Source of the DNA: Tardiphaga sp. vice304
GTDB taxonomy: Bacteria; Pseudomonadota; Alphaproteobacteria; Rhizobiales; Xanthobacteraceae
Reading direction: 5' to 3'
Length of the DNA: 64,000 nt
Assembly: GCF_007018905.1 (NCBI RefSeq)
Contig: NZ_CP041402.1
Location: 5,506,001 to 5,570,000, forward strand
The position numbers and the translations under genes were made by a program. Of the stretch, positions 1 through 7,940 are shown in pieces (the first letter of the stretch is position 1; the number at the start of each line of letters is the position of its first letter). The notes beneath the pieces are model-generated. The model made no database searches. It was not told the DNA's origin and worked only from the letters and a program-made list of their open reading frames with translations.

Positions 1-240
1 GAAGAAGACAAATCGGGCCGCGCCGAGCGCGACGCCGCGACCAAGGCCGTGACCGACAACATGGCCAAGCTGCGCGCGGCACGTCTGGCCCGCGAGGCGC
101 TGGCGCCACCGGTCGTCGCCAAGGCAAAGAAGAAGGCTTCTGCCGGGGCCGCGACCAAGCCCGGTGCCAAGCCGAAAGAAAAAAGCCCGGCGCTGGCCGC
201 CTGGCTGGCAGGCCAGCAGAGCGGCGGGCGCCGGACCTGA
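1..240 (+). CDS. C-terminal part of an unrecognised Lys/Ala-rich protein (5' truncated by the window)
   Basis: The frame is open from the first base of the window and ends at a TGA at 238-240, so only about 79 C-terminal residues are visible. They start with an acidic/basic mix (EEDKSGRAERD), continue with an amphipathic stretch (MAKLRAARLAREAL) and end in a low-complexity Ala/Lys/Pro tail (AKAKKKASAG, KPGAKPKEK) before a short WLAGQQSGG end. Such basic tails are common on nucleic-acid-binding proteins, but no domain is visible and the function is unknown. A GTG at 49 could open a 63-residue product, but the frame reads through from upstream, so a partial gene is more likely. It converges with the small gene at 245-508. 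Confidence 0.55.
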   Translation, partial: EEDKSGRAERDAATKAVTDNMAKLRAARLAREALAPPVVAKAKKKASAGAATKPGAKPKEKSPALAAWLAGQQSGGRRT

Positions 241-244
241 TCGT

Positions 245-508
245 TTAGACGGCTTCGGGCGCTTTGGCGGCCGGGGCCGGCCATTCGATCATGGTGCGGG
301 TCTTGGTCGCGGAATCGTAGACCTGGATCTGCAGCATCTGATAGGCGTTTTTCAGCTTCATGCCGGCTTCTTCAGCGGCTTCCACCGTGTCGTGATGCGA
401 CTTGAAATGGCCATCGACGACCAGCGAATAGCCCTCCGTCGGCGCGCGATCGGCGCGAACGATCTTGCGGGCCTGCGGTTCGTCCATTTCGATTTTCGGC
501 TTTTTCAT
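245..508 (-). CDS. Conserved-type small hypothetical protein
   Basis: An 87-residue product beginning MKKPKIEMDEPQARK. It carries no signal peptide or membrane segment. The middle (YSLVVDGHFKSHHDT...AAEEAGMKLK) looks like a small alpha/beta fold of the kind seen in short DUF proteins of Bradyrhizobium relatives, followed by a beta-rich QIQVYDSATKTR and a short Ala/Pro tail. The reverse-strand start at 508 has a purine-rich stretch upstream. It is a single gene, convergent with the partial gene on its left. I do not recognise the family; calling it a real gene rests on sensible composition and a regular start. Confidence 0.6.
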   Translation of the reverse strand: MKKPKIEMDEPQARKIVRADRAPTEGYSLVVDGHFKSHHDTVEAAEEAGMKLKNAYQMLQIQVYDSATKTRTMIEWPAPAAKAPEAV

Positions 509-828
509 CGTCGCTCCGGGTGGGGATGGGCTGGGGTGGGATTTGGTGAGGATGCGCCCCGTTTACACGGAATGGCGGAAATTGGCATCGGCAATTGCGG
601 GATGCGAACAGGATGGGCCTCAATCACGGTGCAATTGAGGTGCCGGCGGGTCGATCACCGGACGAACGGCCGTGCCCGCCACGATCAACTTGATCGTGCG
701 CGGAATGGGCTGGTGGCGCGCGCCCTGTCGCCGATGCAACGGCTACATGCGGCAACGCTCATAGACAAGGCCCGAGTGCAGCCCTACGGATACGCCAGAG
801 CTGCGACAAAATAACGGGCGGAAACGCG
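509..828. other. Intergenic region without a recognisable gene
   Basis: About 320 bases separate the divergent hypothetical gene (245-508) and the MFS gene (829). Open frames exist here on both strands, but none has a ribosome-binding site or a protein-like composition. It must contain both promoters; I could not pick convincing -35/-10 boxes. Confidence 0.5.
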
Positions 829-2052
829 ATGGTCGATATTCCGGCCGGCTCTCATCAGGTACGGATCGATACGGCGCGGCGGACGCTCGGCGCCATTTCG
901 GTGGCGCATTGGGTCAGGCACTTCCACATTTTCGTACTGCCGATGCTGTTTCCGTTTCTCAAGGACCGGCTCGGTGTCTCCTATGTCGACCTCGGCCTCG
1001 CCCTCACCGTGTTCGCCGTCGTTTCCGGCCTGACCCAGGCGCCGATCGGCTATCTCGTCGATCGCATCGGCGCGCGAAAAATCCTGATCCTCGGCATGAC
1101 GCTGGGCGGAGCTGCGCTGATCGCGCTCGGCCTGCATCTCAGCTACCCCACGCTGATCGTCTGCGCCGCACTGCTAGGTCTCGCCAACAGCGTCTATCAT
1201 CCCGCCGACTATGCGATCCTCTCCGCGCATATGGACGAGACGCGAATGGGGCGGGCGTTCTCTATCCACAGCTTTGCCGGCTTCCTCGGCGGGGCGGTGG
1301 CGCCGGCGATCATGGCCGCGCTGGTCGCCGGCATCGGCGGCGCGTCGGCGCTGATCGTGGCGGGGCTGATCGGACTCGCGGTGGTGCTGATGCTGGTCGT
1401 GGTCGGCATTCCCGACGCCGGCGCGATGCATGACGCGACCGAGGGCGAGCCCGCGGCGAAGGTTAGCATGATGAATCCGGCGATCCTGCTGCTGACGCTG
1501 TTCTTCACACTGCTGGCGCTGTCGCAGAATGGCATCAACTCGTTCGGCATTGTCGCGCTGATCAGCGGCTACGGCATTTCGTTCTCGGCCGCCAATATCG
1601 CGCTGACCGCCTATCTCGGCTGCAGCGCGGCCGGCGTGCTGGTCGGCGGCGTGCTGGCCGATCGCACGGTGCGTCACGGCCAGATCGCCGCCGGCTGCTT
1701 CGCCATCAACGCCGCGATCGTCTTCACGATCGCCTCGGTGACCATGCCGCTCCTGCTCCTGACGCTGACCATGGCCGTGGCCGGGTTCCTGAGCGGCGTG
1801 ATCGTGCCGTCGCGCGACATGCTGGTGCGCAACGCTGCGCCCCCGGGCGCCGCCGGCCGGGCCTTCGGCATTGTCTCGACGGGCTTCAATTTCGGCGGTA
1901 TCGTCAGCCCGATTCTGTTCGGCTGGCTGATGGACAGCGCCCTGCCCGGCTGGGTATTCGGCGCCTCGGCGGCGTTCATGGCCGCGACGGTCGTGCTGGC
2001 GCTGGTGTCGGAGAAGCGACCAACGCTATCGTCCCGGACCAGCGAGCGCTAG
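829..2052 (+). CDS. MFS transporter
   Basis: A 407-residue inner-membrane protein of the major facilitator superfamily, close to the usual 400-residue, 12-helix length. Hydrophobic helices alternate throughout, with the typical loop after helix 2 (GYLVDRIGARK, about residues 72-82) matching the MFS A-motif pattern G-x-L-x-D-R-x-G-R-R/K. The halves are linked by a hydrophilic stretch near residues 198-212 (DATEGEPAAK). A repeat of the loop motif appears in the second half (GGVLADRTVRHG). The substrate cannot be deduced: no neighbouring enzyme or regulator belongs to it obviously. The ATG at 829 follows a purine-rich GGGCGGAAACGCG. The last seven codons and the stop lie inside a palindromic element (2029-2077). 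Confidence 0.85.
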   Translation: MVDIPAGSHQVRIDTARRTLGAISVAHWVRHFHIFVLPMLFPFLKDRLGVSYVDLGLALTVFAVVSGLTQAPIGYLVDRIGARKILILGMTLGGAALIALGLHLSYPTLIVCAALLGLANSVYHPADYAILSAHMDETRMGRAFSIHSFAGFLGGAVAPAIMAALVAGIGGASALIVAGLIGLAVVLMLVVVGIPDAGAMHDATEGEPAAKVSMMNPAILLLTLFFTLLALSQNGINSFGIVALISGYGISFSAANIALTAYLGCSAAGVLVGGVLADRTVRHGQIAAGCFAINAAIVFTIASVTMPLLLLTLTMAVAGFLSGVIVPSRDMLVRNAAPPGAAGRAFGIVSTGFNFGGIVSPILFGWLMDSALPGWVFGASAAFMAATVVLALVSEKRPTLSSRTSER

Positions 2053-2077
2053 CGCGCCACGGCGTTCGCCGGGACGA
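2029..2077. repeat. Inverted repeat at the 3' end of the MFS gene, terminator-like
   Basis: Nine-base perfect arms TCGTCCCGG (2029-2037) and CCGGGACGA (2069-2077) enclose a 31-base centre that can pair further. The left arm encodes the last residues of the MFS protein. The right end (GGCGTTCGCCGGGACGAC) looks like a dispersed repeat type found in Bradyrhizobium relatives. It may act as a terminator, but it lacks a T-run. Confidence 0.5.
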
Positions 2078-2102
2078 CAACAATCTGCTACAGTGCGGCG
2101 GC

Positions 2103-2756
2103 ATGCTCACCGTCCGCCACCTCACAAAATCCTATCGTTCGGCACAGGAACAGGTCGCAGTGCTGCGCGGCGTCGATCTCGATGTCGCGCGCGGCGAAAG
2201 CGTGGCGCTGACCGGTGAATCCGGCAGCGGCAAGAGCACGCTGCTGCATCTGATCGCCGGGCTCGACGCCGCCGATGGTGGCGAGATCCGGCTCGAGGAG
2301 AAGCTGATCACCGGCATGCCGGACGCCGAGCGCGCGCAATTGCGCCGCGACCGGCTCGGCCTGGTGTTCCAGCAATTCAATCTCATCCCCTCGCTCAACG
2401 TCGCCGACAATCTCGCCTTCCAGTCGCGCATTGCGGGTAAGCACGATGCCGCCTGGCACAGCGAGCTGATCGAGCGGCTCGGGCTCGCCGCGCTGCTGAA
2501 GCGATACCCCGAACAGCTCTCCGGCGGGCAGCAGCAACGCGTCGCGATCGGCCGCGCGCTGGCTTCCAAGCCGCTGTTGCTGCTGGCGGACGAGCCGACT
2601 GGCAATCTCGACGAGGACACCGCCGACGACGTGCTGGCGCTGGCGCGCGATCTCGTGCAGCGCACCGGCTGCGGCTTCCTGATGGTGACGCACAGCGCGC
2701 GGCTGGCCGCGACGCTGGACCGCCAGGTGCAGCTCCATGCCGGCCTGATCCGGTGA
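2103..2756 (+). CDS. ABC transporter ATP-binding protein (LolD/MacB/AttE type)
   Basis: A 217-residue cytoplasmic ATPase, the standard length for the LolD/FtsE/MacB group. Walker A is GESGSGKST (about residues 38-46), the Q-loop is VFQQFNLIP, the ABC signature is LSGGQQQR and Walker B runs into LLADEPTGNLDE, the D-loop typical of this group. H-loop: MVTHS. It overlaps the start of the FtsX-type permease by four bases (GTGA), so the two are translationally coupled and form one transporter. The third gene of the operon encodes an exported CrtC/AttH-like protein, an order reminiscent of the Agrobacterium attEFGH operon. The start at 2103 is the first ATG and gives the canonical LTVRHLTKSY beginning. 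Confidence 0.9.
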   Translation: MLTVRHLTKSYRSAQEQVAVLRGVDLDVARGESVALTGESGSGKSTLLHLIAGLDAADGGEIRLEEKLITGMPDAERAQLRRDRLGLVFQQFNLIPSLNVADNLAFQSRIAGKHDAAWHSELIERLGLAALLKRYPEQLSGGQQQRVAIGRALASKPLLLLADEPTGNLDEDTADDVLALARDLVQRTGCGFLMVTHSARLAATLDRQVQLHAGLIR

Positions 2757-5215
2757 AACGCGCGCTGTGGATCCTCGCGGTGCTGCTGAGCCACTGGCGC
2801 CGGCATCCGATGCAACTCGCCACCCTGCTGGTCGGGCTGATTGCCGCGACCGCGCTGTGGAGCGGCGTGCAGGCGCTGAACGAGCAGGCGCGCACCAGCT
2901 ATGATCGCGCCGCGGCAACGTTCGGCGGCGCACGCACCGCGATGCTGGTCGGCCGCGACGGCGCGACGTTCTCGGAATCTCTTTTTGTCGATCTGCGCCG
3001 CGCCGGCTGGCCGGTCTCGCCGATGCTGGAGGGCCGCGTGGCGATCGGTGGCCGTTCGGTGCGGCTGCTCGGAATCGAGCCCGTAACTCTCCCGGTGGAA
3101 GCAAGCGCGACGGCGGAAGTCGGCAAAGCCGGCGTGCAGGGTTTCATCACGCCGCCCGGCCAGGCGCTGGTGTCGGCAGAGACGTTGGCGGAACTCGGCC
3201 TCGCGGAAGGCGCGACCTCGGCCATCGACGCCACGCTCAGACTGCCGCCGCTGCGCGTGCAGCCGCAACTGACGCAAGGCGTCGTGGTCGTCGATATCGG
3301 CATCGCCCAGCAACTGCTGAAAATGCCGGGCGAGGTGTCACGGCTCTTGATCGGCAAGGCAAGCGGTCCGCGCGCCGCGCTGCAAGGCGTCACCGGCGAT
3401 CAGCTGCGCCTCGTCGAGCCCGATGCCGAGACCGATCTCGAACGATTGACCGACAGCTTCCATCTCAACCTCACCGCCTTCGGGCTGCTGTCCTTCGTGG
3501 TCGGCCTTTTCATCGTCAATTCGGCGATCGGCCTCGGCTTCGAGCAGCGCCGGCCGATGCTGCGCACGCTGCGCGCCTGCGGCGTCTCGGCGAGATTGCT
3601 CAACGCCGTGCTGCTCGTCGAACTGGTCTCGATCGCGGTGATCGCCGGTTTGGTCGGCCTCGTCTGCGGCTACTTCATCGCCGCGTCGCTGCTGCCCGAT
3701 GTCGCCGCCAGCCTGCGCGGATTGTATGGCGCGACAATCCCGGGGCAACTGACCCTGAAGCCGCAATGGTGGCTGGCGGGCCTGGCGATCTCGATCCTCG
3801 GCGCGCTGGCGGCAGCAATCTCGAGCCTCTTGAAGGCGGTACGATTGCCGCTGCTCGCGGCGGCGCAGCCGTATGCGTGGCAGCAGGCGCAGGGCCGCTG
3901 GCTGACGCTGCAGGGCAGCTTCGCGGTGATCATCCTGTTTGGCGCGGCCGGCGTGCTGTGGCTCGGCGATTCACTGGTCGCCGGCTTCGTTGTGCTCGCA
4001 GCACTGCTGATTGGCGCAGCATTGGCGCTGCCCGCAATCCTGGGGCTGGTGCTGGCCGCTGGCGAGCGCAGCACGCAACGCCCGCTGGCCAAATGGTTCT
4101 GGGCCGACAGCCGGCTGCAACTCTCGGGATTGTCGCTGGCCTTGATGGCGCTGCTGCTGGCGCTGGCCGTCAATGTCGGCGTCGGCACCATGGTCGAAAG
4201 TTTCAGCCGCACCTTTACGGGATGGCTCGACGGCCGGCTGGCGCCCGAAATCTATCTCGCCGCCTCCAGCGAAAAGCAGGGCGCGGAGATACGCTCCTGG
4301 CTGAAGCAGCGGCCGGAGGTGCAGGCCGTGCTGCCCGGCAGCCGCACCGACGTGCCGATCGCCGGCCTGCCCGTCGAACTGCTGGGGTTCGCCGATCACG
4401 CCACCTATCCCAACCAATGGCCGCTGCTGGAATCGACCAGGGACGCCTGGGACCGCGTCAAGACCGGCAACGCCGCGTTGATCAGCGAACAATTGTCGCG
4501 ACGGCTGAAGCTCGGCATCGGCGACACCGTCACCGCGCCGACGCCGGCCGGCGCGTGGAAGCTTGAGGTAGTCGCGATCTATGCCGACTACGGCAATCCG
4601 AAGGGGCAGCTCGGCGTCGCCATCGACGCGCTGATCGCGCGCTTTCCGGACATCTCGCAGACAAGGATGGGCGTGCGCGTCGCCCCCGCCGATGTGCCGG
4701 CGATGATGACGGCGATCCGTGAACGATTCGGGCTCGACGGCCGCAGCCTCGCCGACCAGTCGACCGTGAAGACGGAATCGCAAAAGATTTTCAACCGCAC
4801 CTTCGCGGTGACCGCAGCGCTCAACGCCTTCACGCTCGCGGTCGCCGGCGTGGCGCTGCTGACTAGCCTGTTGACGCTGAGCCAGTCGCGGCTGCCGCAA
4901 CTGGCGCCGCTATGGGCGATCGGCATCACGCGCAAACGGCTGGCCGGGATCGAACTACTGAAGACACTATCGGTGGCGCTGATCACCGCGCTGCTGGCGC
5001 TGCCGCTCGGCCTCGCGGTGGCGTGGTGCCTGATCGCTGTGGTGAATGTCAAAGCGTTCGGCTGGCGGCTGCCGTTCCATGTGTTCCCGCTGCAATTGAT
5101 CCAATTGCTGGGCGTGGCGATGCTGGCCTCGCTGCTGGCAGCGCTGCTGCCGATCATCAAGCTGTTGCGGATGCAGCCGGCGCAACTGGTGAAAGTATTC
5201 GCCAATGAACGGTAG
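2753..5215 (+). CDS. FtsX-like ABC transporter permease (AttF/AttG-type fusion)
   Basis: An 820-residue inner-membrane permease, the length expected for the two-copy FtsX-domain family (YbbP-like). An N-terminal helix (about residues 19-37) is followed by a large periplasmic region, then three helices near 240-365, two to three helices near 388-480, a second periplasmic region, and a last group of three helices near 685-805 ending LLRMQPAQLVKVFANER. The GTG start at 2753 overlaps the stop of the ATPase gene, and its own 3' end overlaps the AttH-like gene by 11 bases. Known FtsX/MacB-type systems mostly move or extract lipophilic molecules or drive cell-envelope steps rather than import nutrients. 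The likely job is handling a lipid or lipoprotein with the downstream exported partner. Confidence 0.87.
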   Translation: MKRALWILAVLLSHWRRHPMQLATLLVGLIAATALWSGVQALNEQARTSYDRAAATFGGARTAMLVGRDGATFSESLFVDLRRAGWPVSPMLEGRVAIGGRSVRLLGIEPVTLPVEASATAEVGKAGVQGFITPPGQALVSAETLAELGLAEGATSAIDATLRLPPLRVQPQLTQGVVVVDIGIAQQLLKMPGEVSRLLIGKASGPRAALQGVTGDQLRLVEPDAETDLERLTDSFHLNLTAFGLLSFVVGLFIVNSAIGLGFEQRRPMLRTLRACGVSARLLNAVLLVELVSIAVIAGLVGLVCGYFIAASLLPDVAASLRGLYGATIPGQLTLKPQWWLAGLAISILGALAAAISSLLKAVRLPLLAAAQPYAWQQAQGRWLTLQGSFAVIILFGAAGVLWLGDSLVAGFVVLAALLIGAALALPAILGLVLAAGERSTQRPLAKWFWADSRLQLSGLSLALMALLLALAVNVGVGTMVESFSRTFTGWLDGRLAPEIYLAASSEKQGAEIRSWLKQRPEVQAVLPGSRTDVPIAGLPVELLGFADHATYPNQWPLLESTRDAWDRVKTGNAALISEQLSRRLKLGIGDTVTAPTPAGAWKLEVVAIYADYGNPKGQLGVAIDALIARFPDISQTRMGVRVAPADVPAMMTAIRERFGLDGRSLADQSTVKTESQKIFNRTFAVTAALNAFTLAVAGVALLTSLLTLSQSRLPQLAPLWAIGITRKRLAGIELLKTLSVALITALLALPLGLAVAWCLIAVVNVKAFGWRLPFHVFPLQLIQLLGVAMLASLLAALLPIIKLLRMQPAQLVKVFANER

Positions 5216-6287
5216 TCTCTCGCGACGCGGTTTTGTCGGTGGATTGGCTCTGCTCGGCCTCGGCAGTCCGCGCGCAGTCGCGCAGGGATTTGCCGGCCTC
5301 GGTCGTGACGCCGAGGGTTTTGCCGCGGTGACGCCCGGACGCGTGCTGAGTTTTCCGGCCGATCACGGCGCGCATCCGGAGTTTCGCATCGAATGGTGGT
5401 ACCTCACCGCCAATCTCACCGACGCTGCGGGAAACGCTTATGGCGCGCAATGGACGCTGTTTCGCCAGGCGATGACGCCCGGCGCGCAAGGCGACGGCTG
5501 GGCCAATCCGCAGATCTGGATGGGCCATGCCGCGGTGACGTCGGCCTCCACACATCATTATGCGGAAGCGTTTGCACGCGGCGGCGTCGGCCAGGCCGGC
5601 GTCACGGCGTCACCGTTCCGCGCCTGGATCGATGCGTGGGAGATGCGCGGCGGCGATGGCTTCAATGATGCGACCGCCGCACCGCTCGACGTCACGGCGT
5701 CGGGCCCGGCGTTCAGCTACGCCTTGCAGCTGGAGGCGCAACAAGGTCTGGTGCTGCAGGGCGACGCCGGCTACAGCAAGAAATCCGAACGCGGCCAGGC
5801 GTCGTATTATTACAGCCAGCCGTATTTCGCCGCGCGCGGCCAGCTCACCATCGACCGCAACACCGTCAAGGTCACAGGCCGCGCCTGGATGGACCGCGAA
5901 TTCTCCAGCCAGCCGCTCGCCTCCGACCAGACCGGCTGGGACTGGTTCTCACTGCATCTGGCCTCCGGCGAGAAGCTGATGCTGTTCCGGCTGCGGCAGA
6001 AGGACGGCGCGAACTACTTTTCCGGCAACTGGATTCGTCGCGATGGTCGCTCCGAGCAGATCGCATCCAGCGAGATCGCGATGACGCCGACGGCCTTCAG
6101 CGAAGTTGCGGGCAAGAAGATCCCGACCGCATGGAAGGTCGGCATCGCCGCCCGCGGACTGCAGATCGACACCGTACCGCTGAACGCACAGGCGTGGATG
6201 GGAACGAGCTTCCCCTATTGGGAAGGCCCGATCGCCTTCGCCGGCAGCCAGAGCGGCGTCGGCTATCTGGAAATGACGGGGTATTGA
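5205..6287 (+). CDS. Exported CrtC/AttH-like lipocalin-family protein
   Basis: A 360-residue protein with a clear Tat-type leader: SRRGFVGG at residues 6-13, a hydrophobic core and an AVAQ cleavage site near residue 27. The mature part begins the carotenoid 1,2-hydratase/AttH family pattern: HPEFRIEWWYLTANL near residue 63, RRDG-like hairpins, and WMDREFSSQ around 228 followed by GWDWFSLHL. Those WWY and D-R-E-x-S-S motifs are the family hallmarks (two lipocalin-like barrels). Known members include carotenoid hydratases and AttH; with an ABC transporter in the same operon the AttH role in envelope lipid handling is more likely than carotenoid chemistry, as no crt genes are near. The start overlaps the permease gene by 11 bases. 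Confidence 0.82.
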   Translation: MNGSLSRRGFVGGLALLGLGSPRAVAQGFAGLGRDAEGFAAVTPGRVLSFPADHGAHPEFRIEWWYLTANLTDAAGNAYGAQWTLFRQAMTPGAQGDGWANPQIWMGHAAVTSASTHHYAEAFARGGVGQAGVTASPFRAWIDAWEMRGGDGFNDATAAPLDVTASGPAFSYALQLEAQQGLVLQGDAGYSKKSERGQASYYYSQPYFAARGQLTIDRNTVKVTGRAWMDREFSSQPLASDQTGWDWFSLHLASGEKLMLFRLRQKDGANYFSGNWIRRDGRSEQIASSEIAMTPTAFSEVAGKKIPTAWKVGIAARGLQIDTVPLNAQAWMGTSFPYWEGPIAFAGSQSGVGYLEMTGY

Positions 6288-6299
6288 GGGAGCACTTCC

Positions 6300-6468
6300 T
6301 TCACCCTCCCTGGAGGGGGAGGGTCGGCGAGCAGTCCGCGAAGCGGATGCGAGACGGGGTGGGGGGACGTGATGCGCGCGTCTCCACCGCTGTCACCCCA
6401 CCCCGCTCCACATCGTGCTTCGCACGCTGCGGAGCGACCCTCCCCCTCCAGGGGAGAGTAAGAAAGAC
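6300..6468. repeat. C-rich long palindromic intergenic repeat, copy 1
   Basis: The element opens with CACCCTCCCTGGAGGGGGAGG and closes with ACCCTCCCCCTCCAGGGGAGA; the outer ends are complementary, with further pairing (GCGAAGCGGATGCG, CTTCGCACGCTGCG) inside. It fills the gap between the convergent AttH-like gene and the receptor gene at 6486. Related ends recur at 11170-11335 and 31121-31262. Such elements may form a long mRNA hairpin and end transcription from both sides. Confidence 0.65.
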
Positions 6469-6485
6469 GGCGCTTGCGTCCTCTC

Positions 6486-7682
6486 CTACTTCGTCAGCGG
6501 GCAACCACTCGCTGCCGCAGTCGGGTAGGCCTTGTCGCCGGACACCGTCGCGAGCTGCTTGTAATAGTCCCACGGCTTCTTGGACTCCGACGGCTTCTTG
6601 ACCTCGAACAGATATAGGTCCTTCACCATGCGGCCGTTGGCCAGCACCTTGCCGCCCTGCGCGAAGACGTCGTCGACCGGGAGTTCCTTCAGCTTCGTCA
6701 CCACCGCGTCCGAATCCTTGGTGCCGGCGGCCTTCACCGCCTTGAGATAGGACAGCGTCGATGAATAGGTGCCGGCCTGGATCATGTTCGGCATGCGCTG
6801 GGTGCGCTTGAAGAAGCGGTCGGCGAATTCGCGGGATTTGTCGTCGCGGTCCCAGTAGAACGATTCCGTCAGCACCAGGCCCTGTGCCGCCTGCAGGCCG
6901 AGGCCATTGACTTCCGCGAGCGTCAGCAACAGCCCGGCAAGCTTCTGGCCGCCGGCGACGATGCCGAATTCGGAAGCCTGCTTCACGGTGTTGGTGGTGT
7001 CGAGCCCGGCGTTGGCCAGCCCGATCACCTTGGCCTTGGAGGCCTGCGCCTGCAGCAGGAAGGAGGAGAAGTCCGACGAGTTCAAGGGATGGCGCACCGC
7101 GCCGAGCACCTTGCCGCCCTTGGCCTTGACGATGTCGCCGGTGTCCTTTTCCAGCGAATAGCCGAACGCATAATCCGCGGTGAGGAAGAACCAGGTGTCG
7201 CCGCCGGCTTCGGTCAAAGCCCCGCCGGTACCGACGCCGAGCGCGCGGGTATCGAACGCCCAGTGGAAGCCATAGGGCGTACAGGCATCGCCGGTGATGC
7301 GCGAGGACGCCGCGCCGACCACGATATCGATCTTCTTCTGCTGCGCGGACAGTTCCTGCACCGCGAGCGCCACCGAGGAGGTGGTGAGTTCGGTGATCAT
7401 GTCGACGCCTTCGACGTCGTACCAGCGGCGCGCGATCGAGACGGCGAGATCGGGCTTGTTCTGGTGGTCGGCGGTGATCAATTCGATCTTCTGGCCGAGC
7501 ACCTCGCCGCCAAAGTCCTCGATCGCCATCCTGGCGGCTTCGAGCGAGTACTTGCCGCCGTAATCGGCATAGACGCCGGACTGGTCGTTGAGAATGCCGA
7601 TCTTGACGCCCTGCGCCATCGCAGGTGCAGCAATGAACAGGCTGGACAGCGCAGCCGCCGACAGCAAATGCCCGAACTTCAT
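6486..7682 (-). CDS. ABC transporter substrate-binding protein, branched-chain amino-acid (LivJ-like) family
   Basis: A 398-residue periplasmic receptor. Residues 1-23 are a Sec signal peptide ending APAMAQG. The mature start VKIGILNDQSGVYADYGGKY is the classic opening of the Peripla_BP_6 family, followed by AARMAIEDFGG and ELITADHQNKPD. The length is typical. Family members bind branched-chain amino acids, amides or aromatic acids; the ligand cannot be read from sequence. No livHMGF permease or ATPase genes are near, so it is an orphan receptor that may feed a transporter encoded elsewhere. It is transcribed away from htpG's neighbour region and is bounded by two palindromic repeats. Confidence 0.88.
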   Translation of the reverse strand: MKFGHLLSAAALSSLFIAAPAMAQGVKIGILNDQSGVYADYGGKYSLEAARMAIEDFGGEVLGQKIELITADHQNKPDLAVSIARRWYDVEGVDMITELTTSSVALAVQELSAQQKKIDIVVGAASSRITGDACTPYGFHWAFDTRALGVGTGGALTEAGGDTWFFLTADYAFGYSLEKDTGDIVKAKGGKVLGAVRHPLNSSDFSSFLLQAQASKAKVIGLANAGLDTTNTVKQASEFGIVAGGQKLAGLLLTLAEVNGLGLQAAQGLVLTESFYWDRDDKSREFADRFFKRTQRMPNMIQAGTYSSTLSYLKAVKAAGTKDSDAVVTKLKELPVDDVFAQGGKVLANGRMVKDLYLFEVKKPSESKKPWDYYKQLATVSGDKAYPTAAASGCPLTK

Positions 7683-7800
7683 GAGGTAGCCTCCCGATGG
7701 TTTTTAACGTTGCCGGGAAGCTATTTTAGAATATCGCGGAGGGACAGCTAATCTTTCGGATAAGGGAACAGCCTTGGAAGGAAGCAACGGCCCCTCCCCC

Positions 7801-7890
7801 GTCGCTGCGAGGAGCCCTTGCGACGAAGCAATCCAGTCTTCGCTTATGGCTTTCTGGATTGCCGCGTCGCTTCGCTCCTCGCAATGACGG
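7801..7890. repeat. Dispersed palindromic repeat, family A, copy 1
   Basis: The right end CGCTCCTCGCAATGACGG and the left end with GCGAGGAGC, together with the inner GCAATCCAG / CTGGATTGC pair, form a long imperfect hairpin. The same block recurs at 13513-13603 and 24489-24583. The left arm here is slightly degenerate (GTCGCTGCGAGG instead of GTCATTGCGAGG). It sits between the receptor gene and htpG in otherwise empty sequence. Confidence 0.8.
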
Positions 7891-7940
7891 GTTGGGTCAA
7901 TGGCTTGCCTGCCTTTCCCGCTAGCAGGAAAGGGAACAAA

